Translations under genes and position numbers: made by a program
In this document: positions 1 to 6,138 of the stretch, piece after piece
Position numbering within the stretch: position 1 is the first letter of the stretch
Layout: each line of letters begins with the position of its first letter
NCBI GenBank assembly: GCA_017552845.1
Contig: JAFZOE010000151.1
Span: 1 to 7,281 of the forward strand
Direction of reading: 5' to 3'
From: Clostridia bacterium
GTDB lineage: Bacteria > Bacillota > Clostridia > Oscillospirales > Acutalibacteraceae
DNA length: 7,281 bases
The notes under the pieces: generated by a model
What the model was told of the DNA's origin: nothing
The model's input: only the letters and a program-made list of their open reading frames with translations
The model's database searches: none

Positions 1-754
1 CTCCGCGGGCGGCGACGAGCTTTTGAAACTTCGGGACGATCCTGTCGAAGCTTCCGCGCCCGGCGTAATCGACTCTGAACCTGTCGTGTATCTCCTTCCG
101 TCCGTCAAGGCTGAGCACGACGTTCGAGCATTCCCTGTTGCAGAAATCGATGACGTCGTCATCAATCAGCATTCCGTTGGTAGTGAGAGTGAACCTGAAA
201 TTCTTGCCCTTTTCCTTCTCGACGGAGCGCGCGTATTCGACAAGCTGTTTGACAACCTCAAAATTCAGAAGCGGCTCGCCGCCGAAGAAATCAACCTCGA
301 GATTCTTTCTGCTGCCCGAATTCTCAATCAGGAAATCGAGCGCCTGCCTGCCGACCTCGAAGCTCATCAGAGCGCTCTGCCCGTGATATTTGCCCTGGGC
401 GGCAAAGCAGTATTCGCAGTTGAGATTGCAGGCGTGGGAGACGTGAAGGCAAAGGGCCTTGACGACGTTTCCGCGCAGTTTCAGATTGAAGGAATGCCCT
501 TCGTATATATCTTTTGTGAAAAGCTTTTTTTCATCTTTGAGGAGCTGAATATCGTCGAGCAGGTCGGATATTTCCTGCGCGGTGACATCGGGCATATCCG
601 CGTATTTCCCGAGCAGGCAGGCAGTTATTTCCTCTCTGCTTTTGCTCTCGAACATACCTATCGCGTCAAAGGCGACATCGTCGACCGAATGGACAGAGCC
701 CGAGGCGACGTCGATGACGATATTGCAGCCGTTGAGTTTATAGCGGTGAATCAT
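1..754 (-). CDS. scfB: SCIFF peptide radical-SAM maturase, N-terminal 251 residues (runs off left edge)
   Basis: This radical-SAM enzyme installs thioether cross-links in the SCIFF precursor peptide encoded just upstream. Seen: the frame is open from an ATG at 754 to the window edge without a stop, preceded by AGGAG at 760-764 with 5-nt spacing. Residues 1 to about 85 (MIHRYKLNGCNIVIDV...) match the N-terminal recognition part of the family, which is a PqqD-like peptide-binding domain. The 4Fe-4S/SAM motif CNLNCEYC lies at residues 109-116 (C109, C113, C116), FFGGEP at 156-161 and LTTNG at 190-194, all typical of the SPASM-type radical-SAM core. Family members are about 450-470 aa, so roughly the last 200 residues, including the SPASM domain that holds auxiliary clusters, should lie outside the window. 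Adjacency to scfA makes the assignment firm. A generic anaerobic sulfatase maturase-like enzyme is the only real alternative. Confidence 0.95.
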   Translation of the reverse strand, partial: MIHRYKLNGCNIVIDVASGSVHSVDDVAFDAIGMFESKSREEITACLLGKYADMPDVTAQEISDLLDDIQLLKDEKKLFTKDIYEGHSFNLKLRGNVVKALCLHVSHACNLNCEYCFAAQGKYHGQSALMSFEVGRQALDFLIENSGSRKNLEVDFFGGEPLLNFEVVKQLVEYARSVEKEKGKNFRFTLTTNGMLIDDDVIDFCNRECSNVVLSLDGRKEIHDRFRVDYAGRGSFDRIVPKFQKLVAARG

Positions 755-766
755 CTTATCTCCTAT

Positions 767-805
767 AAAAAAAGCCCGTCAACCGGTTCCTTCGGGAGAC
801 GGGGC
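767..805 (-). terminator. Hairpin plus T7 between scfA and scfB; probable attenuator
   Basis: On the minus strand, GCCCCGTC (805-798) pairs with GACGGGC (780-774), giving a 7-bp stem with one bulged C. The 17-nt loop can fold a small TCC-CGAA-GGA hairpin of its own. Seven Ts follow directly (773-767) and end two bases before the scfB ribosome binding site. This is the form of an intrinsic terminator, placed inside the transcription unit. Inference: partial termination would give abundant precursor peptide and less maturase. Confidence 0.8.
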
Positions 806-822
806 AAAGTCTGCGTTATTGA

Positions 823-972
823 TTATTTCTTTTCGCACTGCTGGTTTGCAACGCCGCAGGAGGTCTTGCAGGCTGACTGGCAGGAGGTCTGGCATTCGCC
901 GCAGCCGCCGTTTTTAACGCTCTTTACGAGATCGCGGGTTTCGATAGTTTTAATTCTCTTGGTCTTTTTCAT
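823..972 (-). CDS. scfA: SCIFF precursor peptide (six cysteines in forty-five residues), 49 aa
   Basis: This is the ribosomally made substrate peptide modified by the adjacent maturase. Seen: ATG at 972, AAGGAG at 980-985 with a 7-nt spacer, and stop TAA at 823-825. The peptide begins MKKTKRIKTIETRDL, a basic leader of about 20 residues. It is followed by a core with six cysteines (C24, C27, C31, C35, C39, C46) and the family signature GGCGECQTSCQSACKTSC at 22-39. T29 and T37 lie among the cysteines; a Cys-to-Thr thioether is known for characterised members, but the exact acceptor here is not determined. The size is typical. No export signal, protease or transporter gene is visible nearby, and the family's biological role is still unresolved. 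It lies 68 nt upstream of scfB under its own consensus promoter. Confidence 0.97.
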   Translation of the reverse strand: MKKTKRIKTIETRDLVKSVKNGGCGECQTSCQSACKTSCGVANQQCEKK

Positions 973-1011
973 AGGTATTCTCCTTACAGAATTAAATATT
1001 TTTACAGAGCA

Positions 1012-1040
1012 ATTATATCACAGTAAAATGACCGTGTCAA
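1012..1040 (-). promoter_or_regulatory. Consensus sigma-A promoter of scfA
   Basis: The minus strand reads TTGACA (1040-1035), a 17-nt spacer, then TATAAT (1017-1012): both boxes and the spacing match consensus exactly. The expected start site is near 1005, leaving a leader of about 33 nt with the scfA ribosome binding site. The -35 box begins at the base right after the stop codon of the upstream decarboxylase, so scfAB has its own strong promoter and need not depend on read-through. Confidence 0.9.
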
Positions 1041-1051
1041 TTATTTTACTG
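1021..1051. repeat. Perfect 9-bp inverted repeat straddling the scfA -35 box
   Basis: CAGTAAAAT at 1021-1029 and its exact complement ATTTTACTG at 1043-1051 flank 13 nt that contain the whole -35 hexamer (1035-1040). One arm lies in the last codons of the decarboxylase gene. A nested dyad TGAC-acg-GTCA is also present. It could be an operator, or a hairpin ending the upstream operon transcript, though no T-tract follows it on the minus strand. The symmetry is seen; the role is inferred. Confidence 0.7.
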
Positions 1052-2429
1052 ATATTTCATCCGCCGTCTCCCTGCCGGGAATAATCAGATTGCAGCCGGA
1101 TTTTCTGCAGAACTTTATATAATTAACGATTTCAGAAGTAATGATTTCACCGGGCGCGATGACGGGAATGCCGGGAGGATAAGCCCATAAGTATTCAGCG
1201 GATATCCTGCCTTCGGCCTGCATGAGCGGAATGTTTTCGCTCTCTCCGTTCAGCGCTTCGCTGATACTGATTTCAACCTGCGCTTTCGGATAAGAAGGAG
1301 ACGCGGATATTCCGGCAGAATCCAGAGATGAATCAATATCTTTAAGCGCATCCGTGAGGCGGTTGAAATTACCGGCATCATCATAAACAGAGGTCATGCA
1401 GATTATATACGCGGGCGCGCTCATTTCAGGCTCAATATGATAATTTTCCCGAAGTTTTTCCGCGAGGGCGAAGCCGGTTATATCCGTATTTTTGCAGGAG
1501 ATTACAAGCTTGCCTTTATCAGAATCAAATGCGCCGTCCTCGTTTGTAAAATCAAGGATTTCAAGGTGCTTGAGTCCTGCGGTTGATTTATAAAACGCGT
1601 TAAGATTTTCGGAGTATTCCTCGAAAAGCCGCGCGCCGTCTTTCTCAATGATATCAAGGCATTTATCTATTGACGCGAGCAGAATATATGACGGCGAGGA
1701 GGTCTCGAAAATATCGAGCGCGTATTCGATTTTTTCCGCGTCAATACCGGAGTTCGCATAGAGCATAGCGGTCTGTGTCAGCGACGGAAGAGTTTTATGA
1801 AGGGATTCTATGCTGATGTCCGCGCCGAGTGAAACAGCGCTCTGCGGAAAACACTCCGAGTATCCGAGATGCGCTCCGTGGGCCGCATCAACGAGAAGCT
1901 TCGCGCCGTGTGAATGAACGGAATCAGATATGCTTTTAATATCCGATATTACGCCTTCGTAGGTCGGTGAGGTGATAATGACAAGTTTTGCAGCGGGATA
2001 TTCTTCAAGCGCCGTTACTATACTTTCGGGGGGGACGGAAAGGAAAACGCCGTCATCCGACACCGGCGGATAAATATATTTTACATTGAGATTTCTGATT
2101 TCGCAGGCGTGATAGACGCTCTTGTGGCAGTTTCTCGCGATAATCACGGTATCTCCCCGTTTTGTGAGCGCGTAAACCGATGCGAGAATACCGCAGGTCG
2201 AGCCGTTTACGAGCGAAAAAGCGCTTGACGCGCCCCTGAGCTTTGCGGCCTTATCGGATAATTCCCTGAGAATACCCGTGCGGTGATGAAGATCGTCAAA
2301 GCCGGCGATTTCGGTGATATCGAGAGAATAAGGGAGCGCTCCGCCGTCATCCCGCCTCTTGTGGCCGGGCATATGCATAGGCAGAGTATCGCTCTCTCTT
2401 AACTTTTCAAGCTTTTCAAGCAGTGACAT
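1041..2429 (-). CDS. PLP-dependent Orn/Lys/Arg decarboxylase, short Gram-positive form, 462 aa
   Basis: This is a fold-type I PLP enzyme that decarboxylates a basic amino acid to a diamine or agmatine and CO2, consuming a proton. Seen: MPGHKR at 20-25, FDDLHH at 44-49, the PLP-phosphate motif VNGST at 74-78, NCHKS at 100-104, DAAHGAH at 181-187, and SLHKTLPSLTQ at 209-219 with K212 as the expected PLP lysine. The C-terminal domain carries AYPPGIPVIAPGE at 416-428. The length fits the short arginine/lysine decarboxylases of Bacillus type, which lack the N-terminal wing domain of the E. coli inducible enzymes. The ATG at 2429 is preceded by GGAG with 6-nt spacing, inside pflA. The 14-nt overlap with pflA indicates a shared transcript. 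Substrate (Arg, Lys or Orn) cannot be told from sequence alone, and no spermidine genes are visible nearby. The stop codon abuts the scfA promoter. Confidence 0.9.
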   Translation of the reverse strand: MSLLEKLEKLRESDTLPMHMPGHKRRDDGGALPYSLDITEIAGFDDLHHRTGILRELSDKAAKLRGASSAFSLVNGSTCGILASVYALTKRGDTVIIARNCHKSVYHACEIRNLNVKYIYPPVSDDGVFLSVPPESIVTALEEYPAAKLVIITSPTYEGVISDIKSISDSVHSHGAKLLVDAAHGAHLGYSECFPQSAVSLGADISIESLHKTLPSLTQTAMLYANSGIDAEKIEYALDIFETSSPSYILLASIDKCLDIIEKDGARLFEEYSENLNAFYKSTAGLKHLEILDFTNEDGAFDSDKGKLVISCKNTDITGFALAEKLRENYHIEPEMSAPAYIICMTSVYDDAGNFNRLTDALKDIDSSLDSAGISASPSYPKAQVEISISEALNGESENIPLMQAEGRISAEYLWAYPPGIPVIAPGEIITSEIVNYIKFCRKSGCNLIIPGRETADEISVK

Positions 2430-3138
2430 TCAGTTCTCCGTCAAGAATCTTCTGTAATTCATCGAGCCTGTGCTTTGAAAGCGCGGGCGTATTTTTGAGT
2501 TTATTCTCAATTCCGAGCTGTTCGTATTTGAAAAAACCCATTGTGTGAAACGCGAGAAGCTCATATTTTTCAAAGCTTATGCCGTTCTCTTTAACATACG
2601 CGGCGTATTTTTTCATATCATCCGCGCTGTCGTTTATGCCGGGCACAACGACCGTGCGCAGCCAGAGAGTTTTGCCTTTCGCGGTGCAGTATTTTGCAAT
2701 TTCAAGAGGCATGGAGAAATCGCCGAGCGTGTATTTCTCATAATTCTCTTTATCCGCGAATTTGATATCGAGAATTATCATATCGGAATTGTCGAGCGCC
2801 GTTTTGACGGCATCCGTCAGCTCAACGCTTCCCGATGTGTCAAGGCAGTAACCGATACCTTCGGCTTTAAGCATCGGCGAAATTTCATTTATAAATTCGG
2901 CATTGAGAAGCGGCTCTCCGCCCGAAAAGGTTACTCCGCCGCCGTTTTTAAAATAAGGCTTGTAGCGTTTGATTTTTCTGAATAACTCATCGGCGCTCAT
3001 ATCGGTTGACGATTTATGCCATGTGTCGGGATTGTGGCAGTAAACGCATCTGAGCGGGCAGCCGGTGAAGAAAACTGCGTATCTGAGGCCCTTGCCGTCG
3101 AGCGCGGCGAGCGATTCAAACGAATGTATATTCGCCAT
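2416..3138 (-). CDS. pflA: Pyruvate formate-lyase activating enzyme (radical SAM), 240 aa
   Basis: It uses a 4Fe-4S cluster and SAM to abstract hydrogen from the Pfl glycine, creating the glycyl radical. Seen, numbering from the ATG at 3138: N-terminal ANIHSFESLAALDGKGLRY, the cluster motif CPLRCVYC at 27-34 (C27, C31, C34) followed by HNPDTW, and GGGVTFSGGEPLLN at 66-79. The length matches the family (about 240-250 aa). The A of the pfl stop codon TGA is the A of this ATG (TGATG). A GTG three bases earlier (3141) would give one extra residue with a 4-nt overlap. The local Shine-Dalgarno is weak (AGG, 7 nt away), so initiation probably depends on coupling to pfl translation. Direct adjacency to pfl fixes the substrate. 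The 3' end overlaps the decarboxylase gene by 14 nt. Confidence 0.96.
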   Translation of the reverse strand: MANIHSFESLAALDGKGLRYAVFFTGCPLRCVYCHNPDTWHKSSTDMSADELFRKIKRYKPYFKNGGGVTFSGGEPLLNAEFINEISPMLKAEGIGYCLDTSGSVELTDAVKTALDNSDMIILDIKFADKENYEKYTLGDFSMPLEIAKYCTAKGKTLWLRTVVVPGINDSADDMKKYAAYVKENGISFEKYELLAFHTMGFFKYEQLGIENKLKNTPALSKHRLDELQKILDGELNVTA

Positions 3139-5381
3139 CACATTGCCTGATGGAAGGTGCGGGCGATGACCTCTTCCTGCTTATCCTTCGTGAGCTTGTT
3201 GAAATTGACCGCGTAGCCCGAAACCCTTATGGTGAGCGAGGGATAGAGGGTCGGATCCGCCATGGCGGCAATCAGCTTTTCGCGGTTGAGAACATTGACA
3301 TTGAGATGGTGCGCATCCTGCTCAAAGTAGCCGTCGAGCATAGTGACGAGATTTGAAATTCTGTCATCCTCGTTCTTGCCGAGGGCGTCGGGAGTTATCG
3401 AGAATGTATTTGAAATGCCGTCCCTGCAGCAGGCATAATTGAGCTTCGCAACCGAATTCAGCGAGGCGAGTGCGCCCTGGGAATCCCTGCCGTGCATGGG
3501 ATTTGCGCCCGGAGCAAAGGGCTCGCCGGCCTTTCTGCCGTCGGGAGTAGAGCCGGTCTTTCTGCCATACATGACGTTTGAAGTAATCGTGAGAATAGAG
3601 AGAGTATGATGAGCGCCGCGGTAGGCGGGAGTTTTGCAGAGCTCTCTGTAGAAATACTCAATTAAATCCTTGCCGATGAGGTCGACTCTGTCGTCATCAT
3701 TGCCGTATTTCGGGAAATCGCCCTTGATTTCGAAATCGGTGATGATTCCGCGCTCGTCCCTGACAGGCTTGACTTTGGCGTATTTTATAGCCGAGAGCGA
3801 ATCGACCGCGACCGAGAAGCCCGAAACGCCGAATGCCATAAGGCGCTCAACATCCGTATCGTGAAGCGACATCATAAGGCGCTCATAGGCATATTTATCG
3901 TGCATATAGTGAATTATATTCATCGTGTTGACATAGAGGCGAGCCATCCAGCTGAGATATTTCTTATATTCATTATAGACTTCGTCAAATGAGAGAATAT
4001 CATCGCCGAAAGGTTTTCCCTCGGGAGCAATCTGATCGCCGGCAATCTCGTCTTTACCGCCGTTGAGAGCCATGAGAAGGACCTTGGCGAGGTTGCATCT
4101 CGCGCCGAAAAACTGCATCTGCTTGCCCATCTTCATCGCCGAAACGCAGCAGGCAATAGCGTAATCGTCGCCGTAGAGGCGTCTCATGAGGTCGTCGTTT
4201 TCATACTGAATTGAATCTGTATCAATGCTGACTTTCGCGCAGAATCTCTTGAAGGGTTCGGGCAGCCTGTCGCTCCAGAGAACGGTAATATTCGGCTCGG
4301 CGGATGAACCGAGATTGTAGAGAGTATTCAGCACTCTGTAGCTCGTCTTTGAGACCATGTGCTTGCCCTCGCCGGTAACGCCCGCGAGCGCGAGGGTGAC
4401 CCAGACGGGATCGCCCGCGAAAAGGTCATTGTATTCGGGGGTTCTCAGATGACGGACAAGGCGGAGTTTGATGACCAGATCATCGATGAGCTCCTGCGCC
4501 TGAGATTCGTTTATTCTACCTTCTTTAAGGTCTCTTTCCATATATATATCAAGGAATTCGGCGATTCTGCCTATTGAATTTGCCGCGCCGTTCTGCTCCT
4601 TGATTGCGCCGAGATAGCCGAAATAGAGCCACTGAACCGCCTCGAAAGCGTTCTGAGCCGGCTTCGAAATATCGTAGCCGTAGAGCAGGGCGAGTTCCTT
4701 GAGCTGATGCATGAATTCAATCTGCTTAGCAAGGTCCTCGAGCAGATGAATCGTCTCCTCGTCGAGATACTCCTTCTCGGCAAGCTTCTCTTTATCCGCC
4801 TGCTTCTGCTCGATGAGAAAATCCATGCCGTAGAGGGCAATGCGCCTGTAATCGCCGATGATTCTGCCTCTGGCGTAGGCATCGGGCAGGCCGGTCAGGA
4901 TTCCCGCGTGGCGCGCCTTTTTCATCGTTTCGGTATAGGCGCGGAAAACGCCTGTATTATGGGTGGTTCTGTATTTGAATTCATCCTTGATTTTGCTGCT
5001 CATCTCATAGCCGTAGGCGTTGCAGGCCTGAACGGAATTTCTGATACCCGCAAACGGCGAAACGCCTCTCTTGAGCGGCTCGTCTGTCTGAAGGCCGACT
5101 ATAATATCGGTATCCTTATCGACCACATAGCCGGGGCCGTGGGAGAGAATGGTGATAACTCTCGACGTGTCGATATCGAGCACTCCGCCCTTCTCGTTTT
5201 CGGCGATAAGAAGCGAATGAACCTTCTCCATCTCCTTCTTTGTCCTCTCCGTAGGCCCTTCGAGGAAGGAGGAATCGCCGTTATAGGCGGTGTAATTCAT
5301 CTTGATAAAATTGGAGACATTGATGTCATCGCACCATACTCCCAGATTGAAATCTCTCCACGCATTTTTGTTTTCAGCCAT
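3138..5381 (-). CDS. pflB: Pyruvate formate-lyase (formate C-acetyltransferase), 747 aa
   Basis: This cytosolic glycyl-radical enzyme converts pyruvate and CoA to acetyl-CoA and formate in anaerobic fermentation. Numbering from the ATG at 5381: TGLPDAYARGRIIGDYRR lies at 163-180, the catalytic cysteine pair in IACCVSAM at 409-416 (C411, C412), GSTPDGRKAGEPFAPGANP at 610-628, and the glycyl-radical loop RVSGYAV at 719-725 with G722 as the expected radical site. The Cys-Cys pair distinguishes true Pfl from glycerol or choline dehydratases, which have a single Cys. Length is normal (about 740-760) and no key residue is missing. Start: an in-frame GTG at 5387 overlaps the upstream stop but lies only 3 nt from GGAGGT (5391-5396), whereas the ATG at 5381 has 9-nt spacing and gives MAENKNAW. 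It sits between a putative regulator and its own activase. No formate transporter gene is seen. Confidence 0.97.
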   Translation of the reverse strand: MAENKNAWRDFNLGVWCDDINVSNFIKMNYTAYNGDSSFLEGPTERTKKEMEKVHSLLIAENEKGGVLDIDTSRVITILSHGPGYVVDKDTDIIVGLQTDEPLKRGVSPFAGIRNSVQACNAYGYEMSSKIKDEFKYRTTHNTGVFRAYTETMKKARHAGILTGLPDAYARGRIIGDYRRIALYGMDFLIEQKQADKEKLAEKEYLDEETIHLLEDLAKQIEFMHQLKELALLYGYDISKPAQNAFEAVQWLYFGYLGAIKEQNGAANSIGRIAEFLDIYMERDLKEGRINESQAQELIDDLVIKLRLVRHLRTPEYNDLFAGDPVWVTLALAGVTGEGKHMVSKTSYRVLNTLYNLGSSAEPNITVLWSDRLPEPFKRFCAKVSIDTDSIQYENDDLMRRLYGDDYAIACCVSAMKMGKQMQFFGARCNLAKVLLMALNGGKDEIAGDQIAPEGKPFGDDILSFDEVYNEYKKYLSWMARLYVNTMNIIHYMHDKYAYERLMMSLHDTDVERLMAFGVSGFSVAVDSLSAIKYAKVKPVRDERGIITDFEIKGDFPKYGNDDDRVDLIGKDLIEYFYRELCKTPAYRGAHHTLSILTITSNVMYGRKTGSTPDGRKAGEPFAPGANPMHGRDSQGALASLNSVAKLNYACCRDGISNTFSITPDALGKNEDDRISNLVTMLDGYFEQDAHHLNVNVLNREKLIAAMADPTLYPSLTIRVSGYAVNFNKLTKDKQEEVIARTFHQAM

Positions 5382-5383
5382 AA

Positions 5384-5755
5384 TCACTTAACCTCCGCTT
5401 CAGATTTTCCGCATTTGCCGCACTCTGCGCAATCATTTTTGCCACAGCTGCCGCAGCAGACCGATTTATACTGACACAGCGAAACGTTTCCGCCGTGAAT
5501 ATTCATTGCCTTGCCGTGGACCACTGCATCGGCTATTTTGTTCCTCGCGCTCTGATAAATCGCCGCCACGCTCGAGCGGGCGATATTCATCTGCCTCGCG
5601 CACTCCTCCTGAGTATATCCCATCGTATCTATCAGGCGGAAAGCCTCGTATTCATCAAACGCGAGAGCAACCGTATCGGCATAGTCGGTATAGGGTTCAA
5701 AGCCGATATTCTTGGGGTATCTGCAGATAACTCTGCTCTTGCTCGGTCTCGCCAT
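5384..5755 (-). CDS. DUF134/UPF0251 helix-turn-helix protein with Cys-rich tail, 123 aa
   Basis: This is a small predicted DNA-binding protein of uncharacterised function. Seen: a start MARPSKSRVICRYP typical of UPF0251, then LAFDEYEAFRLIDTMGYTQEECARQM (about 31-56) leading into a sigma-70 region-4-like HTH, MGYTQEECARQMNIARSSVA at 45-64. The C-terminus (94-115) packs seven cysteines (C94, C100, C101, C104, C109, C112, C115), a likely metal or iron-sulfur site; C11 and C52 are additional. The ATG at 5755 follows AAAGGAGT at 5761-5768 with a 5-nt gap. It is first in the pfl operon, 2 nt before the pfl ATG, directly under the palindromic promoter. Family membership is clear. That it senses metal or redox state and controls this operon, including itself, is inference from position and the cysteine cluster. 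Confidence 0.9.
   Translation of the reverse strand: MARPSKSRVICRYPKNIGFEPYTDYADTVALAFDEYEAFRLIDTMGYTQEECARQMNIARSSVAAIYQSARNKIADAVVHGKAMNIHGGNVSLCQYKSVCCGSCGKNDCAECGKCGKSEAEVK
5391..5396 (-). promoter_or_regulatory. Ribosome binding site deciding the pfl start
   Basis: GGAGGT on the minus strand lies 9 nt from the ATG at 5381 and only 3 nt from the alternative in-frame GTG at 5387, so the ATG is preferred. The site is inside the last codons of the DUF134 gene, whose stop lies between it and the pfl ATG. Confidence 0.8.
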
Positions 5756-5796
5756 GGAATACTCCTTTCGCGATTATAATTTCAGTTTACAATTCT

Positions 5797-5824
5797 ATTA
5801 TATACCGTTTTTGACATATGTCAA
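5797..5824 (-). promoter_or_regulatory. Sigma-A promoter of the DUF134-pfl-pflA-decarboxylase operon
   Basis: The minus strand reads TTGACA (5824-5819), a 16-nt spacer, then TATAAT (5802-5797). Both boxes are consensus and the spacer is one base short of optimal. The expected start is near 5790, giving a leader of about 35 nt, too short for a riboswitch. The -35 box is half of a perfect palindrome, so a bound regulator would compete with or contact RNA polymerase. Confidence 0.88.
5811..5824. promoter_or_regulatory. Perfect 14-bp palindrome over the operon -35 box; candidate operator
   Basis: TTGACATATGTCAA is its own reverse complement: arms TTGAC and GTCAA around four bases, the same geometry as CRP/FNR-family sites (TTGAT-N4-ATCAA). 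A further TTTTGAC half-site at 5831-5837 repeats, in the same orientation and 22 bp (about two helical turns) away, the TTTTGAC at 5809-5815. The symmetry is seen; the binding protein is unknown. Candidates are a CRP/FNR-type regulator encoded elsewhere or the DUF134 protein itself. Overlap with -35 suggests repression. Confidence 0.65.
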
Positions 5825-5890
5825 TAACCCTTTTGACGAATATTCCCCCGCTGAAAAAATATTTTTGTGGGAAATGATAAAAGATAATGC

Positions 5891-5918
5891 GGAATTCGGA
5901 TTTCGGAATGCGGAATTA
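5891..5918 (+). repeat. Four-copy heptanucleotide tandem repeat (left copy)
   Basis: Four consecutive 7-mers: GGAATTC, GGATTTC, GGAATGC, GGAATTA. A matching four-copy array in the same orientation lies at 7007-7034, so the two bracket the phage-type gene. Units of this kind recur between genes in many gut Clostridia; that is recollection, not tested here. Confidence 0.8.
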
Positions 5919-5923
5919 AATAA

Positions 5924-6036
5924 TTTGTCATCCTGAGCAGAGCGAAGGATCTCAATAAAAAGCAGATTTTTTGATTGTATGAATAAAGTTCTCTTATGCT
6001 TGCGATTCTTCGGCCTGCGGCCTCAGAATGACAAAA
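5924..6036. repeat. MITE/REP-like element with imperfect terminal inverted repeats, about 113 bp
   Basis: The left end TTTGTCATCCTGAG (5924-5937) is mirrored by CTCAGAATGACAAAA at 6022-6036, which read on the other strand is TTTTGTCATTCTGAG; the ends differ at one base plus one extra T. The left end continues as GCAGAGCGAAGGATCTC, a motif common in bacterial intergenic repeats. Inside the right end is a smaller palindrome GGCCTGCGGCC at 6012-6022. No coding potential beyond a chance frame. It is probably non-autonomous; no transposase is nearby. Confidence 0.7.
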
Positions 6037-6138
6037 TTTTTCTTTCATCCAAAATCGACGGATGATTATCCTGCGGAATCGGGCGGTTCCGGCTATAAGT
6101 GAAAGGGTATTTCAAATAAATTAAGCCGGAGGCGGATT

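Noticed and set aside
23..1084. 353-aa open frame on the plus strand
   Set aside because: It runs antisense to scfB, scfA and the scfA promoter, which are all firmly identified; its translation resembles no known protein and its length reflects GC-skewed codon positions of scfB.
2545..2985. 146-aa plus-strand frame antisense to pflA
   Set aside because: Opposite strand of pflA including its cysteine motif region; no start signal and no recognisable family.
4707..5474. 255-aa plus-strand frame antisense to pfl and DUF134
   Set aside because: Lies opposite highly conserved Pfl coding sequence, has no ribosome binding site, and is a shadow frame.
5821..6048. 75-aa minus-strand frame in the intergenic region
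   Set aside because: It translates the heptamer array and the inverted-repeat element (repeats such as IPHSEIRIPH), not a conserved protein.
6045..6065. Small inverted repeat TCATCC-N9-GGATGA upstream of the phage-type gene
   Set aside because: Six-base arms with a nine-base gap are expected by chance at this length, with no T-run or promoter box placed to give it a role.
6066..6130. Promoter for the phage-type gene (TATAAG near 6094)
   Set aside because: No acceptable -35 hexamer at 16-18 nt upstream, so I cannot support a promoter here.
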